The notes under the pieces are model-generated. The model searched no databases. It had not been told where the DNA came from and saw only the letters and a program-made list of their open reading frames with translations. DNA of 64,000 bases from Variovorax paradoxus. GTDB taxonomy: Bacteria > Pseudomonadota > Gammaproteobacteria > Burkholderiales > Burkholderiaceae_C. Below, in pieces: positions 1 through 7,696 of the stretch; position 1 is the first letter of the stretch; every line of letters starts with the position of its first letter. Made by a program: the position numbers and the translations under genes. Location of the stretch: positions 4,030,001 to 4,094,000 of the forward strand of contig CP063166.1 in the NCBI GenBank assembly GCA_016806145.1. The letters are read 5' to 3'.

Positions 1-870
1 GTGCTCGACCTCGCCCTCGAGCACGGCCGTCTCGCAGGCGCCGCACACGCCTTCCTTGCAGCTGTGGTCGGGGTCGAGACCGGCATCGATCAGGCTGTCG
101 AGGATCGACTTGCCCGCGGGCACCTCGATCTCGCGCTGGCTCTTCGCGCAGGCCACCACGCAACTCTGCGTGGCGGCCGGTGCCTCCACCTGCACGGCGG
201 CGAAGCGCTCGATGTGCACGTTGGCATAGGCCAGTTGCTCGCAGCTGCGTTCGAAGGCATCGAGCATCGGCGTGGGCCCGCAGCAGTAGTAGTGGCTGTC
301 GTCGCCGCGCCCGGCCAGCAGCTTCGCGAGATCGGGCGGCGCGCCCTGCTCGTCGTCGAAGTGCCAGCTCAGTTCGATGGCCTTCTCGCGCGCCAGCGCC
401 TCGATGGCCTCGACGAAGGCCGCTTCCTTGCGGCTGCGCGCGCAATAGACCAGTTCGACCGGCCGCCCGAGCGACGCGAGCCGCTGCAGCATGCACCAGA
501 TGGGCGTGACGCCGATGCCGCCGGCCACCAGCACCGAGCGCCGAGCGTCCTCCTCGAGCGCGAAGTTGTTGCGCGGCGCCGAGATCGGCAGGGTCATGCC
601 CACGCGCAATTGCTGGTGCACGTAGCGCGAGCCACCGCGGCTCTTGCGGTCGTTGAGCACGCCCACCACGTAGCGCTGGCGCTCGCTGGCCGGGTTGCAC
701 AGCGAATAGCTGCGCACCAGGCCGTTGGGCAGGTGCAGGTCGATGTGCGAGCCGGCCTCGAAGGCGGGAAACTCCACCGCGGGCGTGGCCGGCCGGAACT
801 CGACGCTCACGATGCCGTCGGCCTCGTAGCGCATCGTGTGCACGAGGGCGTTCAGCGTGGGGGAAGACAT
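1..870 (-). CDS. PDR/VanB-type oxygenase reductase, C-terminus cut by window edge
   Basis: This is the electron-transfer partner of a Rieske oxygenase: it passes electrons from NAD(P)H through flavin and a plant-type 2Fe-2S centre. The ATG at 868-870 opens a frame that stays open to base 1 (290 residues seen). Visible parts in order are a flavin-binding barrel with RSYSL near residue 55, a nucleotide-binding GGIGVTP near 115, CCGPTPM near 200, and a C-terminal ferredoxin domain with Cys271, Cys276 and Cys279; the fourth cysteine lies beyond the edge. The order flavin, NAD, ferredoxin is that of VanB and phthalate dioxygenase reductase. It sits 17 bases after the Rieske oxygenase gene and is surely its reductase. 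The substrate is not given by the sequence. Confidence 0.9.
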   Translation of the reverse strand, partial: MSSPTLNALVHTMRYEADGIVSVEFRPATPAVEFPAFEAGSHIDLHLPNGLVRSYSLCNPASERQRYVVGVLNDRKSRGGSRYVHQQLRVGMTLPISAPRNNFALEEDARRSVLVAGGIGVTPIWCMLQRLASLGRPVELVYCARSRKEAAFVEAIEALAREKAIELSWHFDDEQGAPPDLAKLLAGRGDDSHYYCCGPTPMLDAFERSCEQLAYANVHIERFAAVQVEAPAATQSCVVACAKSQREIEVPAGKSILDSLIDAGLDPDHSCKEGVCGACETAVLEGEVEH

Positions 871-887
871 GGCGATCGCTTCCTCGC

Positions 888-1934
888 TCAGGCGGCGACC
901 GGCTCTGCCGCTTCCGCGAGCTGCGCCACCGCCAGGTTGCGCATGTGGCGGCGCAGCCGCACGATGCCCAGGTCGTGCTGGTAGAGGTTCTCGTGCTGGT
1001 TGGCGTCGGCCTCCATCTCCTCGAGCATCACGCGGTCCTGCTCGAGCACGTGCCAGTGGCGCGCCTCGAGCCGGTTGCGGTAGAGGAAGCGCCAGGTGTC
1101 GCGCTGCCAGCCCGGTGCCAGCTTGCGCACGCGCCAGAAGAAGGTGGCGGTCATGCCCTTCACGATCGGCGCGAAGGCGCCGACGATGATGAAGTTGCCG
1201 CCCGGGCCGCCGGTCTTCGGATACGGGATTTCCAGCCGCATCCAGTGGATGCCGGTGTCGGCCCACTCGGTCCAGTCGAAGTTGACGTTGCGCTGGCCTT
1301 CCTTCTCGAACACGAAACCGATGTCGGTCGGCCGGATGCCGAACTTGGCGCTCGAGTCGCCCTCGGCCATCGAGTGCGACTGCTTGTGCAGGTAGGTGCC
1401 GTGCATCGGGTCCATCACGTTGTCGAGCACGTAGCGGTAGTCGCCCTTCCACTCGGTGTAGCAGAGGAAGCTCGAATACTCGGCGTCGTCGGTCAGCTGC
1501 TCGGGCAGCACCAGCGGCGGCGGCGTGTCGACCGGCTCCTTCGCGTTGTAGAGGAACACCGCACCGGCTCGCTCCTGCACGTGGAAGTGGCGCGTGGCCT
1601 TCGAGCCCTCGAGCTTGCAGCCCGGGCTGCCGGGCACGCGCGTGACCACGCCGTCGTGCCGCACCTCCACGCCGTGGTAGGGGCACGAGAGCCGGTCGCC
1701 GAGCACCACGCCCTGCGACAGCGGCGCGCCTCGGTGCGGGCAGCGGTCCTCGAGCGCATGCAGCACGCCCCCGCCGTCGCGCCACAGCGCGAGCTTGCGG
1801 CCCAGGCGGCGCAGCGAGACGGGGTTCTCCTGGATGAAGTGCGAGGGGCAGATCGGATACCAGAGGTCCTTGAGGCCGATCTCGAGCAGGTGGTCGACCG
1901 GGTCGGCCGGAGCGGGTTGGATGGCGATGCTCAT
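888..1934 (-). CDS. Rieske 2Fe-2S aromatic-ring oxygenase, large subunit
   Basis: A 348-residue non-haem iron oxygenase that would hydroxylate or O-demethylate an aromatic acid with electrons from the adjacent reductase. The N-terminal Rieske domain shows CPHRGAPLS (about residue 64) and CPYHG (about 83), the two Cys-His pairs of the cluster. The catalytic domain shows DPMHGTYLH near residue 175, supplying the bridging Asp and two His ligands of mononuclear iron, and a later Asp in MEADANQHE. Length fits the VanA/phthalate oxygenase (alpha-only) class; no small subunit gene lies nearby. It is preceded by a 73-residue helix protein and followed by the reductase, all in one leftward operon. Confidence 0.9.
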   Translation of the reverse strand: MSIAIQPAPADPVDHLLEIGLKDLWYPICPSHFIQENPVSLRRLGRKLALWRDGGGVLHALEDRCPHRGAPLSQGVVLGDRLSCPYHGVEVRHDGVVTRVPGSPGCKLEGSKATRHFHVQERAGAVFLYNAKEPVDTPPPLVLPEQLTDDAEYSSFLCYTEWKGDYRYVLDNVMDPMHGTYLHKQSHSMAEGDSSAKFGIRPTDIGFVFEKEGQRNVNFDWTEWADTGIHWMRLEIPYPKTGGPGGNFIIVGAFAPIVKGMTATFFWRVRKLAPGWQRDTWRFLYRNRLEARHWHVLEQDRVMLEEMEADANQHENLYQHDLGIVRLRRHMRNLAVAQLAEAAEPVAA

Positions 1935-1944
1935 GGGTGTCTCC

Positions 1945-2166
1945 TCAGCTGGCCAGCGTGGCCATTTCCTTGCGGTACAGCGCCTCGGTCCAGGCCAGGC
2001 CGCCGGGCGTGGCCAGGCCGCTGTCGTTGAGCCGCTGCACCAGCCCGGGCAGGTCGTGGATGCCGTCGGCGAAGGCGCGCTCGATCACGTCGCCCAGCAG
2101 GTCTTCGTAGGTGGTGGCCGGGCGCTGGCGCGCCTGGTGCGGTTGCAGGTAGCGGTCTTGTGGCAT
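1945..2166 (-). CDS. Small recombinase-like helix-turn-helix protein
   Basis: A 73-residue protein whose C-terminal half (LVQRLNDSGLATPGGLAWTE) resembles the helix-turn-helix of the serine-recombinase 'Recombinase' domain, where a similar 'LN..G..TP.G..W' pattern is typical. No catalytic recombinase domain is present, so it is not a mobile-element gene. It lies between the flavin monooxygenase and the Rieske oxygenase in the same direction, with stop at 1945-1947 just before the oxygenase start. I recall similar small proteins beside Rieske oxygenase genes in related bacteria, but the function is unknown. It could be a regulator, an adaptor of the oxygenase, or a DNA-binding remnant. Confidence 0.65.
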   Translation of the reverse strand: MPQDRYLQPHQARQRPATTYEDLLGDVIERAFADGIHDLPGLVQRLNDSGLATPGGLAWTEALYRKEMATLAS

Positions 2167-2195
2167 GGGGTCCTCCGTGGGTGAGGTGGAATTCT

Positions 2196-3365
2196 TCAAA
2201 CGGTCGCGGCCATCGCGGCCAGCGCTGGCGTGGCCAGCGGCGCGGTCCAGGCGTCGTAGCCGTAGACCCAGTCGGCGTTGCCGCCCTCGCGCAGCCAGTT
2301 GTTGCCGCGCGAGCCGAGCTGCACCTGGCTCGCGCGCTCGATGCGGGCGGTCTCGAAGTCGGCCAGCGCGGCGGCGATGCCGTCCATCGCCACGCCCTCG
2401 AGATGGCGCGCGAGCACCACCGCATCCTCGATCGCCATGCCCGCGCCCTGCGCCATGAAGGGCAGCATCGGATGCGCGGCATCGCCGATCAGCGCCATGC
2501 GCCCCTGCGCCCAGGCGGGCATCGGGTCGCGTTCGTAGAGCGCGGTCTTGAGCACCGTGTCGCAGGCGTCGAGCAGCGCGCGCGCCTCGGGGTGGTAGGC
2601 CGTGTACTGCGCGCGCAGCTCGTCCACGTCGCCGGGCGCGGTCCAGGATTCGAGCTGCCAGCTGTCCTGCGGCGTGGTCGCGAAGATGAAGATGTCGCGG
2701 CCGCGGTTGAGCGGGAAGGTGACGATCTGGCTCTGCGGATTCGGCCCCCACCACTTGGTGAAGGCGCCGAGGTTCGGCAGGCCGGCCACGCGTTCGGACG
2801 GCACCACGGCGCGGTAGGCCACGATGCCGGTGAAGCGCGGGCTCTCGGCGCCGAACATGGCGTTGCGCACGCAGGAGTGGATGCCGTCGGCGCCGATCAG
2901 CGCGCCCACGCGGGCCTCGCTGCCGTCGGTGAAGGAGATCGTCACGCCGCCCTCGTCGGCCGCGATGCGCTCGGCGCGTCGGGCCAACGCCACGCGCTCG
3001 GCCGGGAACATCTGGGCCAGCGCGGCCAGCAGGTCGGCGCGATGGATCGTGAGCTGCGGTGCGCCGTAGCGTGCCTCGGCCGATTCGGCCATCTCGAGGC
3101 GCGAGGTCTCCGCGCCGCTGTCGTAGGTACGGCTGATGCGGTGCGAGGGTCGCGCGGCGGTCACGCGGGCCGCCTCGCCGGCGCCGAGGCCGTCGAGCGC
3201 GCGCACCGCGTTGGGCGTGAGGTTGATGTCGGCGCCGACGCGCGCGAACTGCTTCGCCTGCTCGAACACGACCACGTCGTGGCCGGCGCGGCGCAGCGCG
3301 ATGGCGGCGGCCAGGCCGCCGATGCCGGCGCCGACGATGCCGAGGGTGGATTCGCTGGTGTTCAT
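2196..3365 (-). CDS. FAD-dependent aromatic monooxygenase, NicC/salicylate hydroxylase-like
   Basis: A 389-residue class A flavoprotein monooxygenase, predicted to hydroxylate an aromatic acid ring using NAD(P)H and oxygen. It shows the FAD fingerprint GAGIGGLAAA at residues 12-21, the DG motif in GADGIHS near 160, and GDAAHPMLPFMAQGA near 295. The C-terminal WVYGYD segment and the overall pattern are close to 6-hydroxynicotinate 3-monooxygenase (NicC) from memory, and this subgroup often performs decarboxylative hydroxylation. Its place between a Bug receptor and a Rieske oxygenase supports a role in catabolism. The true substrate may be a hydroxybenzoate or a hydroxypyridine carboxylate. 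Confidence 0.85.
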   Translation of the reverse strand: MNTSESTLGIVGAGIGGLAAAIALRRAGHDVVVFEQAKQFARVGADINLTPNAVRALDGLGAGEAARVTAARPSHRISRTYDSGAETSRLEMAESAEARYGAPQLTIHRADLLAALAQMFPAERVALARRAERIAADEGGVTISFTDGSEARVGALIGADGIHSCVRNAMFGAESPRFTGIVAYRAVVPSERVAGLPNLGAFTKWWGPNPQSQIVTFPLNRGRDIFIFATTPQDSWQLESWTAPGDVDELRAQYTAYHPEARALLDACDTVLKTALYERDPMPAWAQGRMALIGDAAHPMLPFMAQGAGMAIEDAVVLARHLEGVAMDGIAAALADFETARIERASQVQLGSRGNNWLREGGNADWVYGYDAWTAPLATPALAAMAATV

Positions 3366-3396
3366 GGGTGTGTGTCTCTTCTCTCTTGTTCGCGGC

Positions 3397-4383
3397 TCAT
3401 TCGGCCACGATGTTTCGCGCCTTGACGATGCGGGCCCAGACGGCCGTCTCGTCGCGGATGTGGGTGGCGAACTCGGCCGGCTTCATCGCGGCGGCGGTCA
3501 TGCCCTGCGCCTTCAGGCGCTCGCGCACCTCGGGCTGGGCCAGGATCTCGGCCGCGTCCTTCGCGAGCTGGTCGACCACCGCCGCCGGCGTGCCGCGCGG
3601 CGCCATCAGGCCGTACCACGAGGTCACGGCCACGCCCTGGATGCCCTGCTCCGCCAAGGTGGGGATGTCGGGCGCGGCGGGGCTGCGCACGGCCTCGGTC
3701 ACGCCGAGCGCGATCAGCTTGCCGTTGCCGATGAAAGGCAGCGTCGCGGGCAGGTTGCTGAACATCAGCGGCACCGAGCCGCCGAGCACGTCGTTGAGCG
3801 CGGGTGGCGTGCCCTTGTAGGGCACGTGCAGCAGGTCGATGCCGGCCTGCTGCTTGAACAGCTCGCCCGCCAGGTGCAGCCCGCTGCCCACGCCGGGCGA
3901 GGCATAAGACAGCGTGCCGGGCCTGGCCTTGGCCTGCGCCACCAGCTCCTTCACGCTCTTGATGCCCGAGGCCGGCGATGCCACGAGCACGTTGGGCGCC
4001 TTGGCCAGCATGGTGATCGGCACGAAGTCCTTCTGCATGTCGAACGGGAAGTTCGGCATCAGCGCGGGATTGATCGTGACGTTGCCGGCCGGGATCACCA
4101 TCAGCGTGTGGCCGTCGCCCTTGGCGCGCTTGACCTTCTCCATGCCGATGTTGCCGGCCGCGCCGACCTGGTTGTCGACCACGGCCGCTTGCCCATAGCG
4201 CTTGGCGAGGCTGTCGGACAGCATGCGCGCCAGCGTGTCGACCGGCCCGCCCGGCGGGAACGGCGAGACGATGGTGAAGCGCTCGGTGGCCAGTTGCTTG
4301 TGCACATCGCTTTGCGCGGCCGCGGGCAAGGCGACGGCGGCGAGCGCCGCGAACAGCAGGGAGAGGGAGAAGCGTCGTTGCAT
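3397..4383 (-). CDS. Bug/TctC-family periplasmic solute receptor
   Basis: A 328-residue tripartite tricarboxylate transporter receptor. A signal peptide (residues 1 to about 23, ending in PAAAQS) precedes the mature protein. Family marks include the FTIVSPFPPGGPVDTLAR stretch near residue 37, the GAAGNIG ligand loop, LSYASPGVGSGLHLAGE and the HVPYKGTPPALNDVLGG pattern. These proteins bind aromatic or dicarboxylic acids in the periplasm. No TctA/TctB membrane genes occur in the window, so it either works with a carrier elsewhere or senses substrate. It lies between the VOC dioxygenase and the flavin monooxygenase of the operon. Confidence 0.9.
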   Translation of the reverse strand: MQRRFSLSLLFAALAAVALPAAAQSDVHKQLATERFTIVSPFPPGGPVDTLARMLSDSLAKRYGQAAVVDNQVGAAGNIGMEKVKRAKGDGHTLMVIPAGNVTINPALMPNFPFDMQKDFVPITMLAKAPNVLVASPASGIKSVKELVAQAKARPGTLSYASPGVGSGLHLAGELFKQQAGIDLLHVPYKGTPPALNDVLGGSVPLMFSNLPATLPFIGNGKLIALGVTEAVRSPAAPDIPTLAEQGIQGVAVTSWYGLMAPRGTPAAVVDQLAKDAAEILAQPEVRERLKAQGMTAAAMKPAEFATHIRDETAVWARIVKARNIVAE

Positions 4384-4397
4384 GGTGATCGGACCCC

Positions 4398-5369
4398 TCA
4401 TTTCTTCTCGGTGAGGAAGGCGCCCTTCGGCCCTTCCGCGTTCTTCTGCCGCCGCGTGTGGCCGTCGAGGCCGCCATCGACCGCCCATTCGGCGAACACC
4501 GTCGGCCCCGGCTCGAACTCGCGCGGCTGCCAGTCGGCCGTGAGCTGGTCCTCGTCGGCGTAGTACTCGATCAGGCCGCCGGCCGGGTTCTTGAAGTACC
4601 AGAAGTAGGCCGAGGAGACCGGGTGCCGGCCCGGGCCGAGCTGCGTGTCCCAGCCCTGGCGCGAGAAGTGCAGGCCGCCGCCGAACACCTCGTGGATGTC
4701 GCGCACGGTGAAGGCCACGTGGTTGAGCCCGCGCTTGCCCGAGGGGATCTGCAGCAGGAACAGGTCGTGGTGGCCGCCTTCGGGCGCGCAGCGCATGAAG
4801 GCGCCGCGGTTCGGATAGCTGTCGGAGCCGACGAAGCCGAAGCGCTCGGCATAGAAGGCGCTCGTGGCCTTCACGTCGCTGACGAAGAACACCACGTGGC
4901 CGACCTCGATCGGCGTCGCGCGCTCGTAGATCGGCGCCGGCCGGTTGAGGCGCGGCTTGGCGTTCCAGGTGTTCATCGCGCCGCAGTCGACCTCGACGGC
5001 ATGCTTGCGGCTGACCTGCAGGCGCACGGCCAGGCCGTTGGGATCGATGCAGCCGATGCGGCGCGCGCCGTCGATGCTGGCGTCGAAGAAGCCCGGATCG
5101 TTCGCGATGGCCGCGGCATAGCGCTCGAGGTCGGCCTCGCTCTCCACGCCCCACACCACCTCGCGCAGCGTCGGGCCCTCCTCCATCGCGGGCGGCAGGT
5201 TCGCGTCGTCCAACGCCGCAACGACGACCCGGCAGCCGTTGAGGCACTCGAAGACGAGTTCGCCGGGCGCCTCGGACTTCAGCGCGAGGCCCCAGTCCTC
5301 GAAGAAGCGGCGGCAGGTGGGCAGGTCGTCCGCCCCGTAAGTGATCTGGTCGATGCCTAGAACGCTCAT
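4398..5369 (-). CDS. VOC-superfamily extradiol ring-cleavage dioxygenase
   Basis: A 323-residue two-domain protein of the type I extradiol dioxygenase fold. The N-terminal VOC module covers roughly residues 5-120 and the catalytic module 145-270. Candidate iron ligands in the second module are His in VGHVVFF, His in LNHVAFT and Glu in LIEYYADED, the normal H-H-E triad. Such enzymes split catechol-like or dihydroxypyridine-like rings next to a hydroxyl, making a semialdehyde. The aldehyde dehydrogenase directly upstream (13 bases apart) would then oxidise that product, so these two steps fit together. Confidence 0.82.
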   Translation of the reverse strand: MSVLGIDQITYGADDLPTCRRFFEDWGLALKSEAPGELVFECLNGCRVVVAALDDANLPPAMEEGPTLREVVWGVESEADLERYAAAIANDPGFFDASIDGARRIGCIDPNGLAVRLQVSRKHAVEVDCGAMNTWNAKPRLNRPAPIYERATPIEVGHVVFFVSDVKATSAFYAERFGFVGSDSYPNRGAFMRCAPEGGHHDLFLLQIPSGKRGLNHVAFTVRDIHEVFGGGLHFSRQGWDTQLGPGRHPVSSAYFWYFKNPAGGLIEYYADEDQLTADWQPREFEPGPTVFAEWAVDGGLDGHTRRQKNAEGPKGAFLTEKK

Positions 5370-5382
5370 GGTGTGGCCCTGT

Positions 5383-6858
5383 TCAGTTCGCCCACGCGAG
5401 CGGTTGTTCGTTGGTGCCCCAGTACATGCTCTTCTGCTCCATGTACTGGAAGATGCCTTCGCGGCCCTTCTCGCGGCCCAGGCCGCTGTCGCGCCAGCCG
5501 CCGAAGGGCGTGGAGACCGAGAACTGCTTGTAGGTGTTGACCCAGACCGTGCCGGCCTGCACCGCGCGGCCGAGCTTCCAGGCGCGCTTGAAGTCGCGGC
5601 TCCACACGCCCGCCGCCAGCGCATAGACGCTGTCGTTGGCCTGCGCGATCAGCGAGGCCTCGTCGTCGAAGGGCATCGCGACCAGCACCGGGCCGAAGAT
5701 CTCCTCCTGGCTGGTGCGCGCGCGGTTGTCCAGGCCTTCGATGATGGTCGGGCGGTAGAAGTAGCCGCTGTCGCAGCCGGCGCCCTGCGGGCGCACGCCG
5801 CCGGTGCGGATGCGGCCGCCCTCGGACACGCCGAGCTCGACGTAGCGCTCGATGCCCTCGCGGTGCTTCGCCGTGATCAGCGGGCCCATCTGCGTGCGCT
5901 CCGAGGCCGGGTCGCCCACGCGCAGCGCGTTCGCGCCCTCGGCCAGCCGCGTGAGGAACTCGTCGTAGATGCCGCGCGCCACGAACAGGCGCGAGCCCGC
6001 GATGCACGATTCGCCCGACGAGCTGAAGATGCCGTAGAGCACGCCGTTGACCGCATGGTCGAGGTCCGCGTCCTCGAGCACCATGGTCGGCGACTTGCCG
6101 CCGAGCTCGAGCGACACCGGCATCATCTTGTCGGCCGCGATGTGGGCGATGTGCTTGCCGGTGATGGTGCCGCCGGTGAAGGACACGCGCTTGACCAGCG
6201 GATGCTTCGTGATCGCATCGCCGATCACCGAGCCCCGGCCCGGCAGCACGCTGACGATGCCCCTGGGCACGCCGGCCTGTTCGCAGATGCGCGCGAGCTC
6301 GAGCGCCATCAGCGGCGTGACCTCGGCGGGCTTCACCACCACCGCGTTGCCGGCCGCCAGCGCGGGCGCGAGCTTCTGCGCCTCGCTCGCGATCGGCGAG
6401 TTCCACGGCGTGATCGCCGCAACCACGCCCATGGGCTCGTGCACGCTCATCGTGACGAAGGCGCCGCGCGACGGGGTGATGCTTTCCTCCAGCGTCTCGA
6501 GCGCGGCCGCGAAGAACTGGAAGGTGCCCGCGGCGCTCGCCACGAGGTTGCGCGTCTCGTTGATCGGCTTGCCGTTGTCGAGGCGCTGCTTCTGCGCCAG
6601 CGACTCGGCCTCGTCGCGGATCAGCTGCGCCACGCGGTGCAGCACGCTGGCGCGCTCGTGCGGCAGGCGCTGGGCCCAGCCGCTGGTGCGGAAGGCCCGG
6701 TCGGCGCCCGCGATGGCCTCCTCGACGTCGGCCAGGCTCGCGGCGCGCAGGCGCGCGATCGGTTCGCCGGTGGCCGGGTACAGGCTCTCGTAGATGTCGC
6801 CGCCGCCCAGGCGCCATTCGCCGGCGATGCAGATCGGAAGAAGTTCGGAAGAAATCAT
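5383..6858 (-). CDS. NAD(P)+-dependent aldehyde dehydrogenase
   Basis: A 491-residue aldehyde dehydrogenase of normal length. It has ITPWNSP near residue 147, KPAEVTPL near 172, FTGGT near 227, the general base Glu in ELGGKSP near 251, the catalytic Cys in SSGESCIAGSR near 283, and EEIFGPV near 387. The loop reads GESC rather than the common GQ(C/V)C, as in several hydroxymuconic and aromatic semialdehyde dehydrogenases. In context it probably oxidises the ring-cleavage semialdehyde or the aldehyde formed by the ThDP enzyme. It ends 13 bases before the dioxygenase and starts 8 bases after the aspartate dehydrogenase stop. Confidence 0.92.
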   Translation of the reverse strand: MISSELLPICIAGEWRLGGGDIYESLYPATGEPIARLRAASLADVEEAIAGADRAFRTSGWAQRLPHERASVLHRVAQLIRDEAESLAQKQRLDNGKPINETRNLVASAAGTFQFFAAALETLEESITPSRGAFVTMSVHEPMGVVAAITPWNSPIASEAQKLAPALAAGNAVVVKPAEVTPLMALELARICEQAGVPRGIVSVLPGRGSVIGDAITKHPLVKRVSFTGGTITGKHIAHIAADKMMPVSLELGGKSPTMVLEDADLDHAVNGVLYGIFSSSGESCIAGSRLFVARGIYDEFLTRLAEGANALRVGDPASERTQMGPLITAKHREGIERYVELGVSEGGRIRTGGVRPQGAGCDSGYFYRPTIIEGLDNRARTSQEEIFGPVLVAMPFDDEASLIAQANDSVYALAAGVWSRDFKRAWKLGRAVQAGTVWVNTYKQFSVSTPFGGWRDSGLGREKGREGIFQYMEQKSMYWGTNEQPLAWAN

Positions 6859-6866
6859 GGGATGGC

Positions 6867-7664
6867 TCAGATGGCGAGCGCCGCGACGCGGTTGCGCAGC
6901 GCGCGCACGGCGCTGTAGACGGTCAGCGCGGAGGTCTTGGGATTGGCCGCGAGCGGCTTGTTGCGCATGGTCAGCTCGAAGCTGCCGAAGGCGCCCTCGG
7001 CTTCGACGGTGTGCACGTTCTCGGCGGTGGCCGGATCGGCGATCAGCCGCACCTGCGTGCGGTCGAGCCCCAGCCCCGCGAGCGAGACGGTGGCCGCCAC
7101 GTTGGCGTTCTTCGGATAGAGCAAGGCCGCCTCGCGCGCGCTGCCCTCGAAGATGACGGTGGCCTGCGCCAGCGCATCGAGATCGCGGCCCTGCTCGGCC
7201 GGCGTGCCCTTCCAGGCCTTCGGCGGCTTGCGGCCGGTGTAGCGCACGCTGGCCAGGCCGCCGATGCGGGCGGCGGCGAGCGCGTCGATCGCGCCGATGG
7301 CGCCCGGAATCAGTTGCACCTGGGTGCGGCCCGCGACGGCCGCGGCCTCGAGCCGTTCGGCGAAGCCTGCCGCCGACAGCGCGCCCACCGAGGCGACCAC
7401 GCAGGGCGTGCCGCGTTCCAGCGCCGGCAGCACGTGCTGCTCGATGGCCGCATGGCCCGCGGTCTCGACCACGAGGTCGATGCCTTCTGCCGGCACCGCG
7501 GCGAGCACCCGCGCGCCGGGCGCGGCCTGGCGCGCGGCCTCGGCGCCGTCGGCCGGCACGACGACGGTCGTCACCTTCAGGGCCGGGTCGTCGCGCAGCA
7601 GTTCGAGCACCGCGGTGCCGATGGCGCCGCAGCCGACCAGGGCGATGCGCGTGGGGGCGGTCAT
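6867..7664 (-). CDS. L-aspartate dehydrogenase family protein
   Basis: A 265-residue member of the aspartate dehydrogenase family (NadX-like), which interconverts aspartate with iminosuccinate or oxaloacetate plus ammonia using NAD(P). The Rossmann motif GCGAIG is at residues 10-15; the family signature YPKNANVAATVSLAGLGLD lies near 195, followed by NVHTVEAEGAFG and NKPLAANPKTS near the end. In this operon it is not beside other NAD-synthesis genes, which suggests a catabolic use: releasing or capturing the nitrogen of an amino or imino acid intermediate. That assignment is inference from context only. Confidence 0.85.
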   Translation of the reverse strand: MTAPTRIALVGCGAIGTAVLELLRDDPALKVTTVVVPADGAEAARQAAPGARVLAAVPAEGIDLVVETAGHAAIEQHVLPALERGTPCVVASVGALSAAGFAERLEAAAVAGRTQVQLIPGAIGAIDALAAARIGGLASVRYTGRKPPKAWKGTPAEQGRDLDALAQATVIFEGSAREAALLYPKNANVAATVSLAGLGLDRTQVRLIADPATAENVHTVEAEGAFGSFELTMRNKPLAANPKTSALTVYSAVRALRNRVAALAI

Positions 7665-7696
7665 GGATCGGGCCTCGCTCGCTGTCACTTTGACTG

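Noticed and set aside
945..2030. Long plus-strand frame opposite the Rieske oxygenase
   Set aside because: It is an antisense shadow; the oxygenase has clear cluster and iron motifs in the other strand.
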